A DNA stretch of 64,000 bases, taken from an uncultured Acetatifactor sp. (GTDB taxonomy: Bacteria > Bacillota > Clostridia > Lachnospirales > Lachnospiraceae). This document shows positions 54,710 to 64,000 of this stretch, piece by piece. Within the stretch, counting starts at the first letter, position 1. Each line of letters opens with the position of its first letter. The translations under genes were made by a program, and so were the position numbers. The stretch covers positions 62,001-126,000 of the forward strand of contig CAKSAM010000003.1 in the NCBI GenBank assembly GCA_934436245.1. The letters run 5' to 3'. The notes beneath the pieces are model-generated. The model saw only the letters and a program-made list of their open reading frames with translations. It did no database searches and was not told the origin of the DNA.

Positions 54710-57373
54710 CTAGTTTTTTCCATATTTATATGGTTCTAAGCATATTTCTCTAACTGCACAATACTGGCACCATTCATCGCAAGATTTAGCATAACCGGTT
54801 ATATTTACCCTATTACTACTCAGTACAGTATCAATTTCATCCTGCGTAACGTCTTTGAAATTACCCGAAAAGCTACCATCTCCATTACCTAACTGAAGGT
54901 ATATGAATTCTTCTCTCTTCTTCATGTAAATATCATCAGTCACACTTATCATTGGAAATGTGGTATTATTTTTTAACACGCTTTTCTGCAAATAATTCTT
55001 GGCGTTCGTAATAATATCCATACGCTCCGTATGCATGTCTTTTACAAATTCAAATTTTCTTTCTAATTTCTTATATTCGTCATTTAATGTAACAAATAAA
55101 ATATCTTCTGTGGCGATCTGTCCTTGAAGAGTTCTTCTGGCTGTATTTTCCAAAAGTATTTCTAAATATTTCAGCAACAAAAAATGATCTCTAAAAACAG
55201 CCCTTTTCTCGATTGTAGATTCTAGCAAAAAGCGGTACTTACAAATTCTGTACCTAAAGAAATCAAATTGGCCATAATTATTTGTAGGGTCAATATCAAG
55301 ACGCAATTGTCTTATTGCTTCTGGGAGCTTCTCTACTGTTTTTTCTTCCGGATACACCTTTTTAGCTTCTAATATTTTCATAAGATAGAACATTTCATTC
55401 TCTTTATCATCTACATTCTTAACAAAGCTCAGTTTAAACTTCACACGATTGAACTGAAGACCATAAATCAAGGCATATCTCTTAAAATTCTTATACTCTC
55501 GTCTAGATTTTATATACACCTGATATTTCCAATCTATTGGATCTTGTGCAACTTCAAAAAAGGTAACATCTAATGGCCAAGGAAAACGATCTCTATTTGT
55601 AACGTTCATATCGTTATCTGACAAACAGGCAAAATGGTATACAATGTCCTTATCCTGCTTTCTACTTTTTAGGATATCTCCATCAATCTGCTCAAAATCC
55701 CTAACAATCCAGTTTGCACTTAAACCCTTCTTAGATTCTTGCTTTAAGTAATATGCCATTGTCTCTTTTAGAACATCGAAGGAGCCTGTGGCATCTATAT
55801 TATCAACCTTTTCTAATCTTATAAGAACTCTTTTTACTACGTCTCTAAAATCATCCTCAAGATCTTCAGCCTCAAGTATTCTTGTTTCAAGAAATTCTTT
55901 TATTCTCTTGTAAAACTTCTTGAAATTATTCTCTGTATCTTCAAAATCTGCATAAAATAGTTTCGTAATCTGATCTAATTGTTCCAATGCAGAAACAAGT
56001 GTATCTATTTCTTCGCTTGTTACATCAAAATAAACTAATCTGCTTCCAATTCGCTTTTCATTTGAATCTTTCTCCGCCTTGCCGATTCTTTTCTTTAATT
56101 TTCCTAATAATTCCGTTATTTGCTCAATCGTCTCGGCACGTACAAAAAACTCTTTAGTCCTGTTAAAAATAGAATACAATTTTCCTGGCGTTTCTTCCTT
56201 AATAAACCCAGAATTCAAGCATTCCACAATATCATTCATGTTTTCAATCCGAATTCCACCTTCATCTGCATTCCACATGGTTGTAATAGATAGAAAGAAA
56301 TGACCTATCGGGTACGTAAGAAAGTGTCTCTCACCAAATTGGCCAGGATAGTATATTTTGAGAATATTATTAACGCTATTATTCGCAGCATAAAACTGCT
56401 CCTGCATATAATATAGGGTAGATCGTTTAGCTTCTTTATCTCTAGCCTGTCTTTTCATTGCATCTTCAAAGACGCTTGCTACATAGCTTGCAAATTCAGT
56501 ATTATTATCAAACTCAATTATTTCAAAAAGACACTCTTCTTCATTCTCCTTAGAACGGCCCTCAATCAAATTAGCCATTCTATCAGCTAATAAATTTCCA
56601 GCATAACTGTTGGCTAATAGTGGATTAGGTCTGAATTCGTTAGTGAACTGGCTCTTTATTGGCAAATCAAAGGATGAATATACATCTATCCACGTCTGAT
56701 AAACATTCTTATACTGCTGCTGGTAATTAAATAAAAGAATAACTCTTTTGTACTTTGCAACTAATTCAATTGTTTGAAGAATCATTGGCGTAAATTGATG
56801 CACTCCATGAACAACAATAGTATCTACATCAACACTACTGATATCTACATTTTCTCTTTCCAATTTCATCCCATCTCTGATTGCATTTTCAATTTCTGTT
56901 TCAGAGAAATGTTTCTTTATCTTAAAAGCCTGAACCAACTCAGATTCTTTTATGATTTTGTATATTCCAACAAGATGTCGTTGTTCCTCTGTCATTAATT
57001 CAGTTCGCATCTCTTCAATACTCATGTCAAGTTCAAACAAAATACGTAAGCTATTACTCAATTGCTTTCTGTTGAATCTTAAAGACTGCTTTATCTTTTC
57101 AGAATTTTCCGCAATATCTAACCTGTTAATAGCCTCATCAATAACGGTGTATTGTTTTATCTTACACTCGCTACTTTCCCAGTAAGCAAAAAGACCTTTC
57201 ACCAAATTTTCAACAGTAGAAACCTTTCCCGCTGTCATTTTCTCATATGTACCCATCATTCCATTAGCCATAGTTTGTGAAACACAAAAATGCGGACAGT
57301 TTTTAATGGAATCCCAATATAATTCCTTATTTATTTCATATGGATTACTGTATGTATAAATAGAAAACGGCAT
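54710..57373 (-). CDS. AddB-like protein with C-terminal Cys cluster
   Basis: An 887-residue protein. Residues about 190-240 (VDTIVVHGVHQFTPMILQTIE, then RVILLFNYQQQYK) resemble the inactive helicase part of AddB. The C-terminal CDEWCQYCAVREIC (C-x3-C-x2-C-x5-C) is like the Fe-S ligand set of AddB and Cas4 nucleases. I could not see the catalytic D-x-K of a RecB-type nuclease. It lies three bases from the UvrD-like gene and may form an AddAB-like complex with it. Confidence 0.65.
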   Translation of the reverse strand: MPFSIYTYSNPYEINKELYWDSIKNCPHFCVSQTMANGMMGTYEKMTAGKVSTVENLVKGLFAYWESSECKIKQYTVIDEAINRLDIAENSEKIKQSLRFNRKQLSNSLRILFELDMSIEEMRTELMTEEQRHLVGIYKIIKESELVQAFKIKKHFSETEIENAIRDGMKLERENVDISSVDVDTIVVHGVHQFTPMILQTIELVAKYKRVILLFNYQQQYKNVYQTWIDVYSSFDLPIKSQFTNEFRPNPLLANSYAGNLLADRMANLIEGRSKENEEECLFEIIEFDNNTEFASYVASVFEDAMKRQARDKEAKRSTLYYMQEQFYAANNSVNNILKIYYPGQFGERHFLTYPIGHFFLSITTMWNADEGGIRIENMNDIVECLNSGFIKEETPGKLYSIFNRTKEFFVRAETIEQITELLGKLKKRIGKAEKDSNEKRIGSRLVYFDVTSEEIDTLVSALEQLDQITKLFYADFEDTENNFKKFYKRIKEFLETRILEAEDLEDDFRDVVKRVLIRLEKVDNIDATGSFDVLKETMAYYLKQESKKGLSANWIVRDFEQIDGDILKSRKQDKDIVYHFACLSDNDMNVTNRDRFPWPLDVTFFEVAQDPIDWKYQVYIKSRREYKNFKRYALIYGLQFNRVKFKLSFVKNVDDKENEMFYLMKILEAKKVYPEEKTVEKLPEAIRQLRLDIDPTNNYGQFDFFRYRICKYRFLLESTIEKRAVFRDHFLLLKYLEILLENTARRTLQGQIATEDILFVTLNDEYKKLERKFEFVKDMHTERMDIITNAKNYLQKSVLKNNTTFPMISVTDDIYMKKREEFIYLQLGNGDGSFSGNFKDVTQDEIDTVLSSNRVNITGYAKSCDEWCQYCAVREICLEPYKYGKN

Positions 57374-57376
57374 CCC

Positions 57377-60300
57377 TTACACCTCCAAAAACTTGCACCA
57401 GCTCATATTGTATTTTTTATCTGTATCCTTCATCCAAATACAGTTTCTAATTGCTCGTGTTAAAGCAACATAAAGAATTCTTGCTTCTTCACAAATTCTT
57501 TGACCAATTTCTTCCTGAGAATCATAATTGGAATTACAATCTTTCTTGTTCTCATCCACCTTAATTGAATAAGCCAGTTTAGAGTTGCTATAATTAACAT
57601 CCGTATTCGCTTTTTTCAAATTATCAATAGCCTGTCCGGTAAACGGTAAGATTACGGTTCCATATTCAAGTCCTTTTGCTTTATGAATTGTAGTACAAAG
57701 AAACTTTATCCCAGTCTCATCTTCTCCAGTTGCACGAGCCAATTCCTGTTGGCCTGTTAAAATGTTTATCTGAATAGAATTGGCTATCACTGTCAGGGTT
57801 AAATAATCCACACTATATGACTTAACAATTTTTTCAATCAGTAGTTCATAGTTCGACTTGTAAAATCTCTGTTTATCCAGATCTTCACTATACTTATTCC
57901 ATGGCTGCAGGGTCTCAAAAATTGTTTTAAGTACCACAAGAACAGGATTAGCTTGTACATATGCAACTAATCCATTCCATGTTTTATTCATCTTTTCCAT
58001 AAAGTATTTATCTAGTGCTTTAACTAATTTAGATGTCTGATTCTGCTTCTCTTCATTTTGTAGTCCTTGATACCACAATGGCATATCAATATAATTTGAT
58101 TCAATAAAGTTCACTAGACAAACTGGATCATCAGGATTTGTTAGCGCAATCAAAAGCTTACAAAAGTCAATAGTTGAATCCAATTGGTACAAGTCTCCAC
58201 CTACTTTTGTTTCGATTTCCACCTCTTCGTCCAGTTCCTTGCAACCTTTTATTATTTCTTTAATCTGCCAATTTTCTCGCACAAGAATAGCGATTGTCTT
58301 TTCTTCTTTGCTAAGTTTTCTTGTTTTCTCTAATTCAATAATCTTGGATTTTTCTCTTTTCAATAACCCAAGCAATACCTCTAATTGTTCATTATTTTTC
58401 CCATGATATGGAACACACTCAAACAATTCGTCTTCATTGGCTCCACCATTCAGGTTGCTAACCAAATGATCTGCATCGTAAACGTATGGGAGCCACGCTT
58501 TTGCACCCATTCCCTGGAATATCTCATCCATCGCTGCAAGAAGCCTTGAGTCTGTTCTATAATTTGTGTTTATTGTATACTCTTCCCATCTGTCAGGAGT
58601 TGCATTAAGTCTCTTGAATGCACTTATTGTTGCCCCACGAAAACGATAGATACTCTGCTTTAAGTCACCTACAACAAATAAGTTACATTCCTTACCTATG
58701 AGCTGTTGGATTTTCAAAAATGAATCAATCTGCGCATCATCGGTATCCTGAAATTCATCTATAAAAATATATTTATAGTCCAAGTGAGTCTTATCTTTAT
58801 CTTTCTGATTAACTACATCATTTAGGACAATCATAGTTTCACGAAGGTCTATCTTATTGCTTTCTTGAATTTTTGTAGCATACTCAATTTCTGCAGCAAT
58901 AATAACCTCCATTATTATTTCATTGAAAAATGGAAGTAATCCCGGAGCATTGCCCAACTCCTCCTCTTTTATCTTTTTAATGTCGATGCTCTTGTTATAA
59001 AGCTGATTTGAAAATTCCACCAACATTCTTCTGAACTGATATAAGGGTAACTTTATTTCATTAATAAAATTAGGATTCTCTGCTTCTTTTTTAGCAATGA
59101 AATCATTTAGATATTTCTCATATATCTGTTCTTTTATATAGTCACCTGATGTAATCGCAAAGTTATCTCCTAGTCCCATTTGCATAGATGCTTCTTTTAT
59201 AATCTCGCGTGCAAACTTATGAATCGTCGAAATTCGCATAAAATCTGTGTTTTCTATGTATTTCAAAAACTTAGGATTCGATGTTAAAACAAAATAGTTG
59301 ATAAACATCTGCTTAAGTCTATTTTTCATATTGTCTGCAGCATCATTAGTAAAGGTAACCATAGCAATATCATCAATTAGGTTAACTGTCGGGTTCTCAA
59401 ACTTATTACAAAGAAAAGCTATTCTTGAAACCATTGAATATGTCTTTCCTGTTCCTGCGCCAGCTCTAACCAAAATATTCTTTGCTGTTGATGCGTGTTC
59501 AATAAAATATTGTTGAATATTAAATTTTGTTTTTTGAGATAACTTTTCCAGAATCGCTCTTTCTTCAGAAGTACAATCACCTTCATATATAGTTATTGCT
59601 TCTTCAAAAAAATTCGACAAATCTTCAACAACATACAATTCAAAATTAAAAATTCTAAATGAATTACACTTTACCGAAAATTCATTGTTGGCATCCTTTT
59701 TTAATCGCAGATTATTCTTTTCAGCATATACTCCTTTATCATTCAACTCTCCCTCTAGAACATAGAGAATCGAGTCTGCCGCATCTTCCGTCTCTACAAA
59801 AACAACGGTTTTCGTTCCTTTTAAATAGCTATCTACAATATCATGAATCTGTTTTTTTGCTATTTTCTTTACATCAGCAATGACAACAGAATACGGAACT
59901 TGATTACTTAATTCCATAGGTTTTTTCATCTGAAAATGAGGCTCAAAATGTTGTCTAATCTTTCCCATTAATTCCTCATCCATCTCTGCATGTGGAATAG
60001 ATTTGCATTGATTATAGGCATTAAGCAATTTATCTCCTAGTCTGATAGGATCAGACAAATCTTCCTTAAAAAGCGTCAGTGCCTCTTCAGATACAATATC
60101 CAGTCTTTTATCGTAGTACTCTTTTTTTGTAATAAACGGATAACAAACCAAATCAAATATTAGTGGGCTGACATTATATTTTTCGCTTATCATATTAAGT
60201 AAGCCAAATCTATATGCTCTGGCTTGTTTCTTAGGCGACTTTTCTGGTTTGTCATAACCTTGAATTATTATTTCATCAACGCCAGCAACATCAAAAATGC

Positions 60301-60493
60301 TGTCAGCAATCCAGCCTTTTACCTCGATAACAATCATGCCTATGTTCTTCATAAGGACACAGAAGTCAAATTCTCGACCATTTACTTCACGCCCGTTATA
60401 TACAATTGCCTCACCTGGAAGATTGTCCGACAAACTTTCCCATACTTTGCCTTCCCCTTTATATTCAGGTTTTTTATCAATCATCATAGCCAT
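57377..60493 (-). CDS. NERD-UvrD superfamily 1 helicase
   Basis: A 1038-residue protein. Residues about 20-150 form a NERD nuclease-like domain: EFDFCV (Asp43) and VIEVKGW (Glu57, Lys59). The UvrD helicase follows: Walker A AGAGTGKT at 344-351, FTNDAADNMKNRL, IFIDEFQDTDDAQ, VGDLKQSIYRFRGA, and a late motif VI with LYVALTRA. It is a probable AddA-like partner of the next gene. GGGGGT precedes the start. Confidence 0.9.
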   Translation of the reverse strand: MAMMIDKKPEYKGEGKVWESLSDNLPGEAIVYNGREVNGREFDFCVLMKNIGMIVIEVKGWIADSIFDVAGVDEIIIQGYDKPEKSPKKQARAYRFGLLNMISEKYNVSPLIFDLVCYPFITKKEYYDKRLDIVSEEALTLFKEDLSDPIRLGDKLLNAYNQCKSIPHAEMDEELMGKIRQHFEPHFQMKKPMELSNQVPYSVVIADVKKIAKKQIHDIVDSYLKGTKTVVFVETEDAADSILYVLEGELNDKGVYAEKNNLRLKKDANNEFSVKCNSFRIFNFELYVVEDLSNFFEEAITIYEGDCTSEERAILEKLSQKTKFNIQQYFIEHASTAKNILVRAGAGTGKTYSMVSRIAFLCNKFENPTVNLIDDIAMVTFTNDAADNMKNRLKQMFINYFVLTSNPKFLKYIENTDFMRISTIHKFAREIIKEASMQMGLGDNFAITSGDYIKEQIYEKYLNDFIAKKEAENPNFINEIKLPLYQFRRMLVEFSNQLYNKSIDIKKIKEEELGNAPGLLPFFNEIIMEVIIAAEIEYATKIQESNKIDLRETMIVLNDVVNQKDKDKTHLDYKYIFIDEFQDTDDAQIDSFLKIQQLIGKECNLFVVGDLKQSIYRFRGATISAFKRLNATPDRWEEYTINTNYRTDSRLLAAMDEIFQGMGAKAWLPYVYDADHLVSNLNGGANEDELFECVPYHGKNNEQLEVLLGLLKREKSKIIELEKTRKLSKEEKTIAILVRENWQIKEIIKGCKELDEEVEIETKVGGDLYQLDSTIDFCKLLIALTNPDDPVCLVNFIESNYIDMPLWYQGLQNEEKQNQTSKLVKALDKYFMEKMNKTWNGLVAYVQANPVLVVLKTIFETLQPWNKYSEDLDKQRFYKSNYELLIEKIVKSYSVDYLTLTVIANSIQINILTGQQELARATGEDETGIKFLCTTIHKAKGLEYGTVILPFTGQAIDNLKKANTDVNYSNSKLAYSIKVDENKKDCNSNYDSQEEIGQRICEEARILYVALTRAIRNCIWMKDTDKKYNMSWCKFLEV

Positions 60494-60514
60494 GATGTTT
60501 ACCCCCGATACTTA

Positions 60515-61336
60515 TTACTCAAAGAAATCCTCGTTGATTTTATAAACCGTATATGTCTGTACTTTCTCAAGTCCGATGCCATATTTAATCATTAATTCTG
60601 CTAATAAATCTCCGTCTATAAGTTTCAAACTCTTTTGTTGCTGCTTTTCAGCATAGTTCCTCGCTTCTTTTGTAAATGTAGATGTTGTGATGAAAACACC
60701 CTTCTGCACATCCTGCATAGCACCTACAAAGGCTTGTAATAATGGTCTTCCAATTGTATTACTACTATCATTCCGCTTTGCTTGGATATAAATCTTACTT
60801 AATCCAAGTTTATCCTCATAGATTACACCATCGACACCGCCATCATGTGATTTTCCAATTACACATCCAGACAGCTCATCAGAACCATAGCCCATCTCTA
60901 AAAGCAGATTGACAACCAATTGTTCAAAAAAGCTAGGGTGGCAATTCAAAATGTGATCTAATATCTGTCGTTTTATATTGTTCTTATAAAACAGATATGT
61001 AAGATCTATCTTTTCCTCTGGTAATAAATCATCCTCAGAAGCAGATTTCTTTTTATTCTTTGGCTCGTCCTCATTCACCACTTCTTGACCTTCTTTAACC
61101 AATGCATATAAGTTCCGTGTGCCTTTTTGTCCTACAATCCTAAAATATTTAACTGGTGAAGCCCCTGGAAAATTTAATCCTTCACAATGGCAACGTAGTT
61201 TTGCATTGACTGCTGCTTCTGGATCTTTAGCTCCAAAATGATATAAGTCTCTTTCCTTTATTTTCAAATACGCTTCTTTATATGTTAAGCTTTCATGCTC
61301 TTTCAGCACTTCAACCAATGCATCTACAATTCTCAT
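60515..61336 (-). CDS. Mrr-type restriction endonuclease with HARE-HTH
   Basis: A 273-residue protein. Residues 1-80 are a HARE-HTH domain (MRIVDALVEVLKEHESLTYKEAY...YFRIV). The Mrr catalytic domain follows: FEQLVV (Glu138), GGVDG (Asp169) and IYIQAKR (Gln185, Lys187). Mrr nucleases cut modified DNA. In this operon it is a candidate for cleaving or sensing modified or unmodified DNA. AAGGTGAGTAT precedes the start. Confidence 0.88.
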   Translation of the reverse strand: MRIVDALVEVLKEHESLTYKEAYLKIKERDLYHFGAKDPEAAVNAKLRCHCEGLNFPGASPVKYFRIVGQKGTRNLYALVKEGQEVVNEDEPKNKKKSASEDDLLPEEKIDLTYLFYKNNIKRQILDHILNCHPSFFEQLVVNLLLEMGYGSDELSGCVIGKSHDGGVDGVIYEDKLGLSKIYIQAKRNDSSNTIGRPLLQAFVGAMQDVQKGVFITTSTFTKEARNYAEKQQQKSLKLIDGDLLAELMIKYGIGLEKVQTYTVYKINEDFFE

Positions 61337-61347
61337 ATACTCACCTT

Positions 61348-62541
61348 CTACAAGTCACTTTTTAGAATATTAATAAGCTGACGAATTTCTTCCTCAGTAG
61401 TGTATTTATTTAACGTAATTCTCAACACCTTTGACACTTTGTCTTCCAATCCCAAAGCTGTTATTACATATGAAGGTTCACCCGCACTACACGCAGACCC
61501 CGTTGATAATGCAAACTTGTCGCTAATATGTTTTATAAATCTCTCATTGTTAAAATCCTTCCTATCAACAACTATGCTTATTATTCCAGGTAGCCTTCTT
61601 TCAGACGGATTAGTTAATGAAATATCAGGAATTGCATTTATACCTCTCACCATAACCTGATCCAACTGCATAATTCTTCGTTCATTTGCTTTCAAATCTC
61701 GTACGGCTATTTCTGCTGCTTTACCAAATCCGACAATATTATGAACAGCTAAAGTTCCTGCCCTAAAACCGTTTTCTTGTTCTCCACCATGCATAAATGC
61801 TGTAATAGGAGGAATACCATATGCATCACTCTTTAAAAAAGCAGCTCCTACTCCTTTAGGCCCATAAATTTTATGTGCTGAACATGATGCAAAATCAATA
61901 CCCAAGTCATGAACATCTATTTCCATTTTCCCAATGGCCTGCGTTAAATCAGAATGAATTGCAATTCCCTTTTTTATGCATAACTTAGCAATTTCAGAAA
62001 TATTACTAATAGCCCCAACCTCATTATTTACATAGATAACCGACACCATTGCTGTATTATCCTTAATTGCCTTCTCAACTGCTGTTGCTAAAATCTCTCC
62101 CGTCTCTGTAATGTCAATGAAAGAAGCTTCATATCCTCTATCAACGGATTTTTTTCCACCAAATAGAGTAACTGTAGGATCATTATTAGAATACAAATCA
62201 CCGTTAAGATATTTACACGTATTTAAAGTTGCTTTATGTTCGGCTACCGATGTGATGATATGGTTTTTTCCATCTCCGTAATATCTGCGATAATCCATAT
62301 ATCCTTTTATGATAAAATTTGTACTTTCGGTTGCTCCTGCAGTAAAAATTATCTCTTCTGGTTTTGCGCCTATGAGCTTAGCCACCTGAATACGAGCTTC
62401 TTCAACAGCATTCCGTGCATTAACAGCCTTGCAATAATACTTGCTTGATGGATTTCCATATTCTTCTCTTAGATAAGGCAGCATGGCCTCGAATACTTCT
62501 TCGTCAACCGGCGAAGTTGCACTATTATCAAAATAAATCAT
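61348..62541 (-). CDS. IscS/DndA-type cysteine desulfurase
   Basis: A 397-residue class I cysteine desulfurase. The PLP lysine is Lys224 in SAHKIYGPKG; the catalytic cysteine is Cys351 in STGSACSAGEPSYV, on the flexible loop typical of IscS, NifS and DndA. Its partner genes are not Fe-S assembly genes but helicases and nucleases, so it probably supplies sulfur to DNA or to a cluster in the neighbouring enzymes. Start and upstream stop are adjacent, which suggests coupling. Confidence 0.92.
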   Translation of the reverse strand: MIYFDNSATSPVDEEVFEAMLPYLREEYGNPSSKYYCKAVNARNAVEEARIQVAKLIGAKPEEIIFTAGATESTNFIIKGYMDYRRYYGDGKNHIITSVAEHKATLNTCKYLNGDLYSNNDPTVTLFGGKKSVDRGYEASFIDITETGEILATAVEKAIKDNTAMVSVIYVNNEVGAISNISEIAKLCIKKGIAIHSDLTQAIGKMEIDVHDLGIDFASCSAHKIYGPKGVGAAFLKSDAYGIPPITAFMHGGEQENGFRAGTLAVHNIVGFGKAAEIAVRDLKANERRIMQLDQVMVRGINAIPDISLTNPSERRLPGIISIVVDRKDFNNERFIKHISDKFALSTGSACSAGEPSYVITALGLEDKVSKVLRITLNKYTTEEEIRQLINILKSDL

Positions 62542-64000
62542 CTAGTCTTTCACCCTCCATTCTGGCGGATTATTTTCTTTAGAATATCTCAGTTCTAACT
62601 TTGAGACTTCTTCTATGTACCTCTTCAATTCTAGTAAAAAATCATTTGTATAATACTCTTTGACAGCTTTTTTTGCTGCCATTTTTGATTTAATTTCATT
62701 AAGGTTTCTAGGGTATTTGCCATTGATAAAAATCTCTTTAGCTTTCTTATAATACTGATATACAAGCTCATTTGCAAAAATAGTCTTGCCTTTCTTATCA
62801 AGCTCCTCTATCTTTTCTACAATGGTTCCATCTCCTAAGGCGCTATTTTCATGTTTATCTAAATATAAATAATTTATGGGATATGAAATAATCTTTTTAA
62901 CCTTTGCAGGACATTTTATTATAGCGACCTCACCTTCTCCATAATGAAACTCATAATTTTCGCTTTGATTTACAAAAAAATGTTCTGCCGAAATTGTTCT
63001 ATCCTCAAGATACTCTTTTAATCGACCTTCATTTGGCACATATAACTCTTTTTTTCCTGCCGTTGGTAAAATATACTGCCTTACAGCAAATATGTGTTTT
63101 GGCAAAAATTGCCCACTTGTTTTTGTAATCATTTTATTAAGTTTTGTTGGTTTATCATATATAATTTTATGAATATCCTCATTATATTTTTGTGTCGCTA
63201 ATTCTCTTAGTTCCTTCATCCAATCTTTACTTAATACTATACGAACCAACTGTGGAGAAGCCTTTTTGCCTTGAGTGGTCACAAACAAAATAGCTAAAAC
63301 ATATATGTAATATATTATTTTATAATCTTGTTCCTCTGCCACTTCCTTATTCATCACCTCTAAAAAATACTTTGTTGCAAGAATTTTGGGGACTTCGTTA
63401 TCCATTTTTAAAATTGTATTTAAAATGTAATATGCTGAATTTGCCACCGCACTATTTTTTCCCCCAAAATATATCAAAAATTCAGGATAAATCATGCCAT
63501 GAGAATCAGATATTGCTTCAAAGCATTTAACACACGCCTCAATTTCTTCCATAGCCGTTTCACAAAAATGAGCATCATCTATAGCCTCAATAATATGTGT
63601 ACCTATCTTGATATCCTCATTATCACTTCCTATATTTTTGGTCAATTTTAACTCTGGTGTTAACTTTGTAAGCTCATATTTAAGATATTTATTAATAACA
63701 CACGCAAAGAAATGGAAATAGAACGTGTTATTAGGATAATTTGTTTCGTTTAGATTCCATCTTTTTATCGCCCTCTGAACATTTTTCCATTTTTCTGTCA
63801 TAAGCTGATAATCTTTTCTAAACAATTCCGCTTTTAATATATCAATACTATCCAATTTTACAGCTTTAGCATTTAAATCTAAGTAATAATCAACGCATAT
63901 TGAATTTGAAGTTATTCCTCCACTTTCATTGCTCAAAATAACATTAAAGCTACTTCTTAACAATTTATCAAGCAAAGTAGCCCTCTTTCTAGGAGACACG
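62542..64000 (-). CDS. DUF262/GmrSD-like protein, 5' end cut by window
   Basis: 485 residues are visible; the frame is open to the right edge and a GTG at 63999 is likely internal. The stretch SICVDYYLDLNAKAVKLDSIDILKAELF matches the end of a DUF262 domain (the lN-x-L-x2-D-x-LK pattern), and the C-terminal half (PINYLYLDKHENSALGDGTIVEKIEELDKKG...) resembles a DUF1524-like region. Together they suggest a GmrSD/SspE-type NTPase-nuclease. No HNH catalytic motif is obvious. The call is moderate because the N-terminal half is off the window. Confidence 0.6.
   Translation of the reverse strand, partial: VSPRKRATLLDKLLRSSFNVILSNESGGITSNSICVDYYLDLNAKAVKLDSIDILKAELFRKDYQLMTEKWKNVQRAIKRWNLNETNYPNNTFYFHFFACVINKYLKYELTKLTPELKLTKNIGSDNEDIKIGTHIIEAIDDAHFCETAMEEIEACVKCFEAISDSHGMIYPEFLIYFGGKNSAVANSAYYILNTILKMDNEVPKILATKYFLEVMNKEVAEEQDYKIIYYIYVLAILFVTTQGKKASPQLVRIVLSKDWMKELRELATQKYNEDIHKIIYDKPTKLNKMITKTSGQFLPKHIFAVRQYILPTAGKKELYVPNEGRLKEYLEDRTISAEHFFVNQSENYEFHYGEGEVAIIKCPAKVKKIISYPINYLYLDKHENSALGDGTIVEKIEELDKKGKTIFANELVYQYYKKAKEIFINGKYPRNLNEIKSKMAAKKAVKEYYTNDFLLELKRYIEEVSKLELRYSKENNPPEWRVKD

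Noticed and set aside
61348..62541. A housekeeping IscS
   Set aside because: No iscU, regulator or tRNA-thiolation gene is nearby, and the gene lies inside a helicase/nuclease operon.

Overview
The window looks like a chromosomal segment of a Gram-positive anaerobic Clostridia, most likely a Lachnospiraceae gut bacterium. The evidence is strong AGGAGG-type ribosome binding sites, a SufCBDSU operon, a perfect CIRCE heat-shock operator, a yybP-ykoY riboswitch, a BirA-type operator before bioY, and an unusual membrane-anchored MurF. The family assignment is inference; there is no rRNA, tRNA or integrase to anchor it. I saw no CRISPR array and no insertion sequence.

Positions 1-31 kb are ordinary core genome, mostly on the minus strand and of moderate GC. 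They carry the 3' end of a KdpE-like regulator, a nucleotidase/guanylate-kinase fusion, a P-loop kinase, a MarR regulator and a DegV protein. Next come cstA with a partner gene, the suf operon, a metal P-type ATPase with its small partner, a J-domain protein under CIRCE, a hydrolase-murF-ddl operon, and a GH3 glucosidase opposite an AraC regulator. An EEP-family protein, a cation exchanger under a Mn riboswitch, a ParE-type toxin pair, DUF1284, bioY and a diguanylate cyclase complete it.

Positions 31-40 kb are more accessory. They hold a very large protein with two CbxX-type AAA modules and a C-terminal FtsH-like metalloprotease motif, a zinc-ribbon membrane protein, DUF2752, a 2H phosphoesterase, a protein with two C-terminal membrane helices, an Rpn nuclease, a peptide deformylase coupled to an ArsC-like protein, and an apparent orphan small RNA at about 39.89-39.98 kb.

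Positions 40-64 kb are AT-richer and read as a defense island. A 1150-residue protein with a Cap4-like PD-(D/E)XK N terminus sits beside a broken NUDIX gene. Then comes a tightly packed minus-strand operon of at least ten genes that runs off the right edge. In transcription order it encodes a DUF262/GmrSD-like protein (partial), an IscS/DndA-type cysteine desulfurase, an Mrr-type nuclease with a HARE-HTH, a NERD-UvrD helicase, an AddB-like protein with a C-terminal cysteine cluster, a SNF2 helicase, a RecQ-like helicase, a 264-residue protein, a large P-loop ATPase and a helical 219-residue protein. The desulfurase plus DUF262 plus Mrr combination points to sulfur-based (phosphorothioate-type) DNA modification and restriction. 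The SNF2/RecQ/small/ATPase block resembles dpdE-F-G-H of the 7-deazaguanine islands. Which modification is made would be decided by genes to the right of the window.
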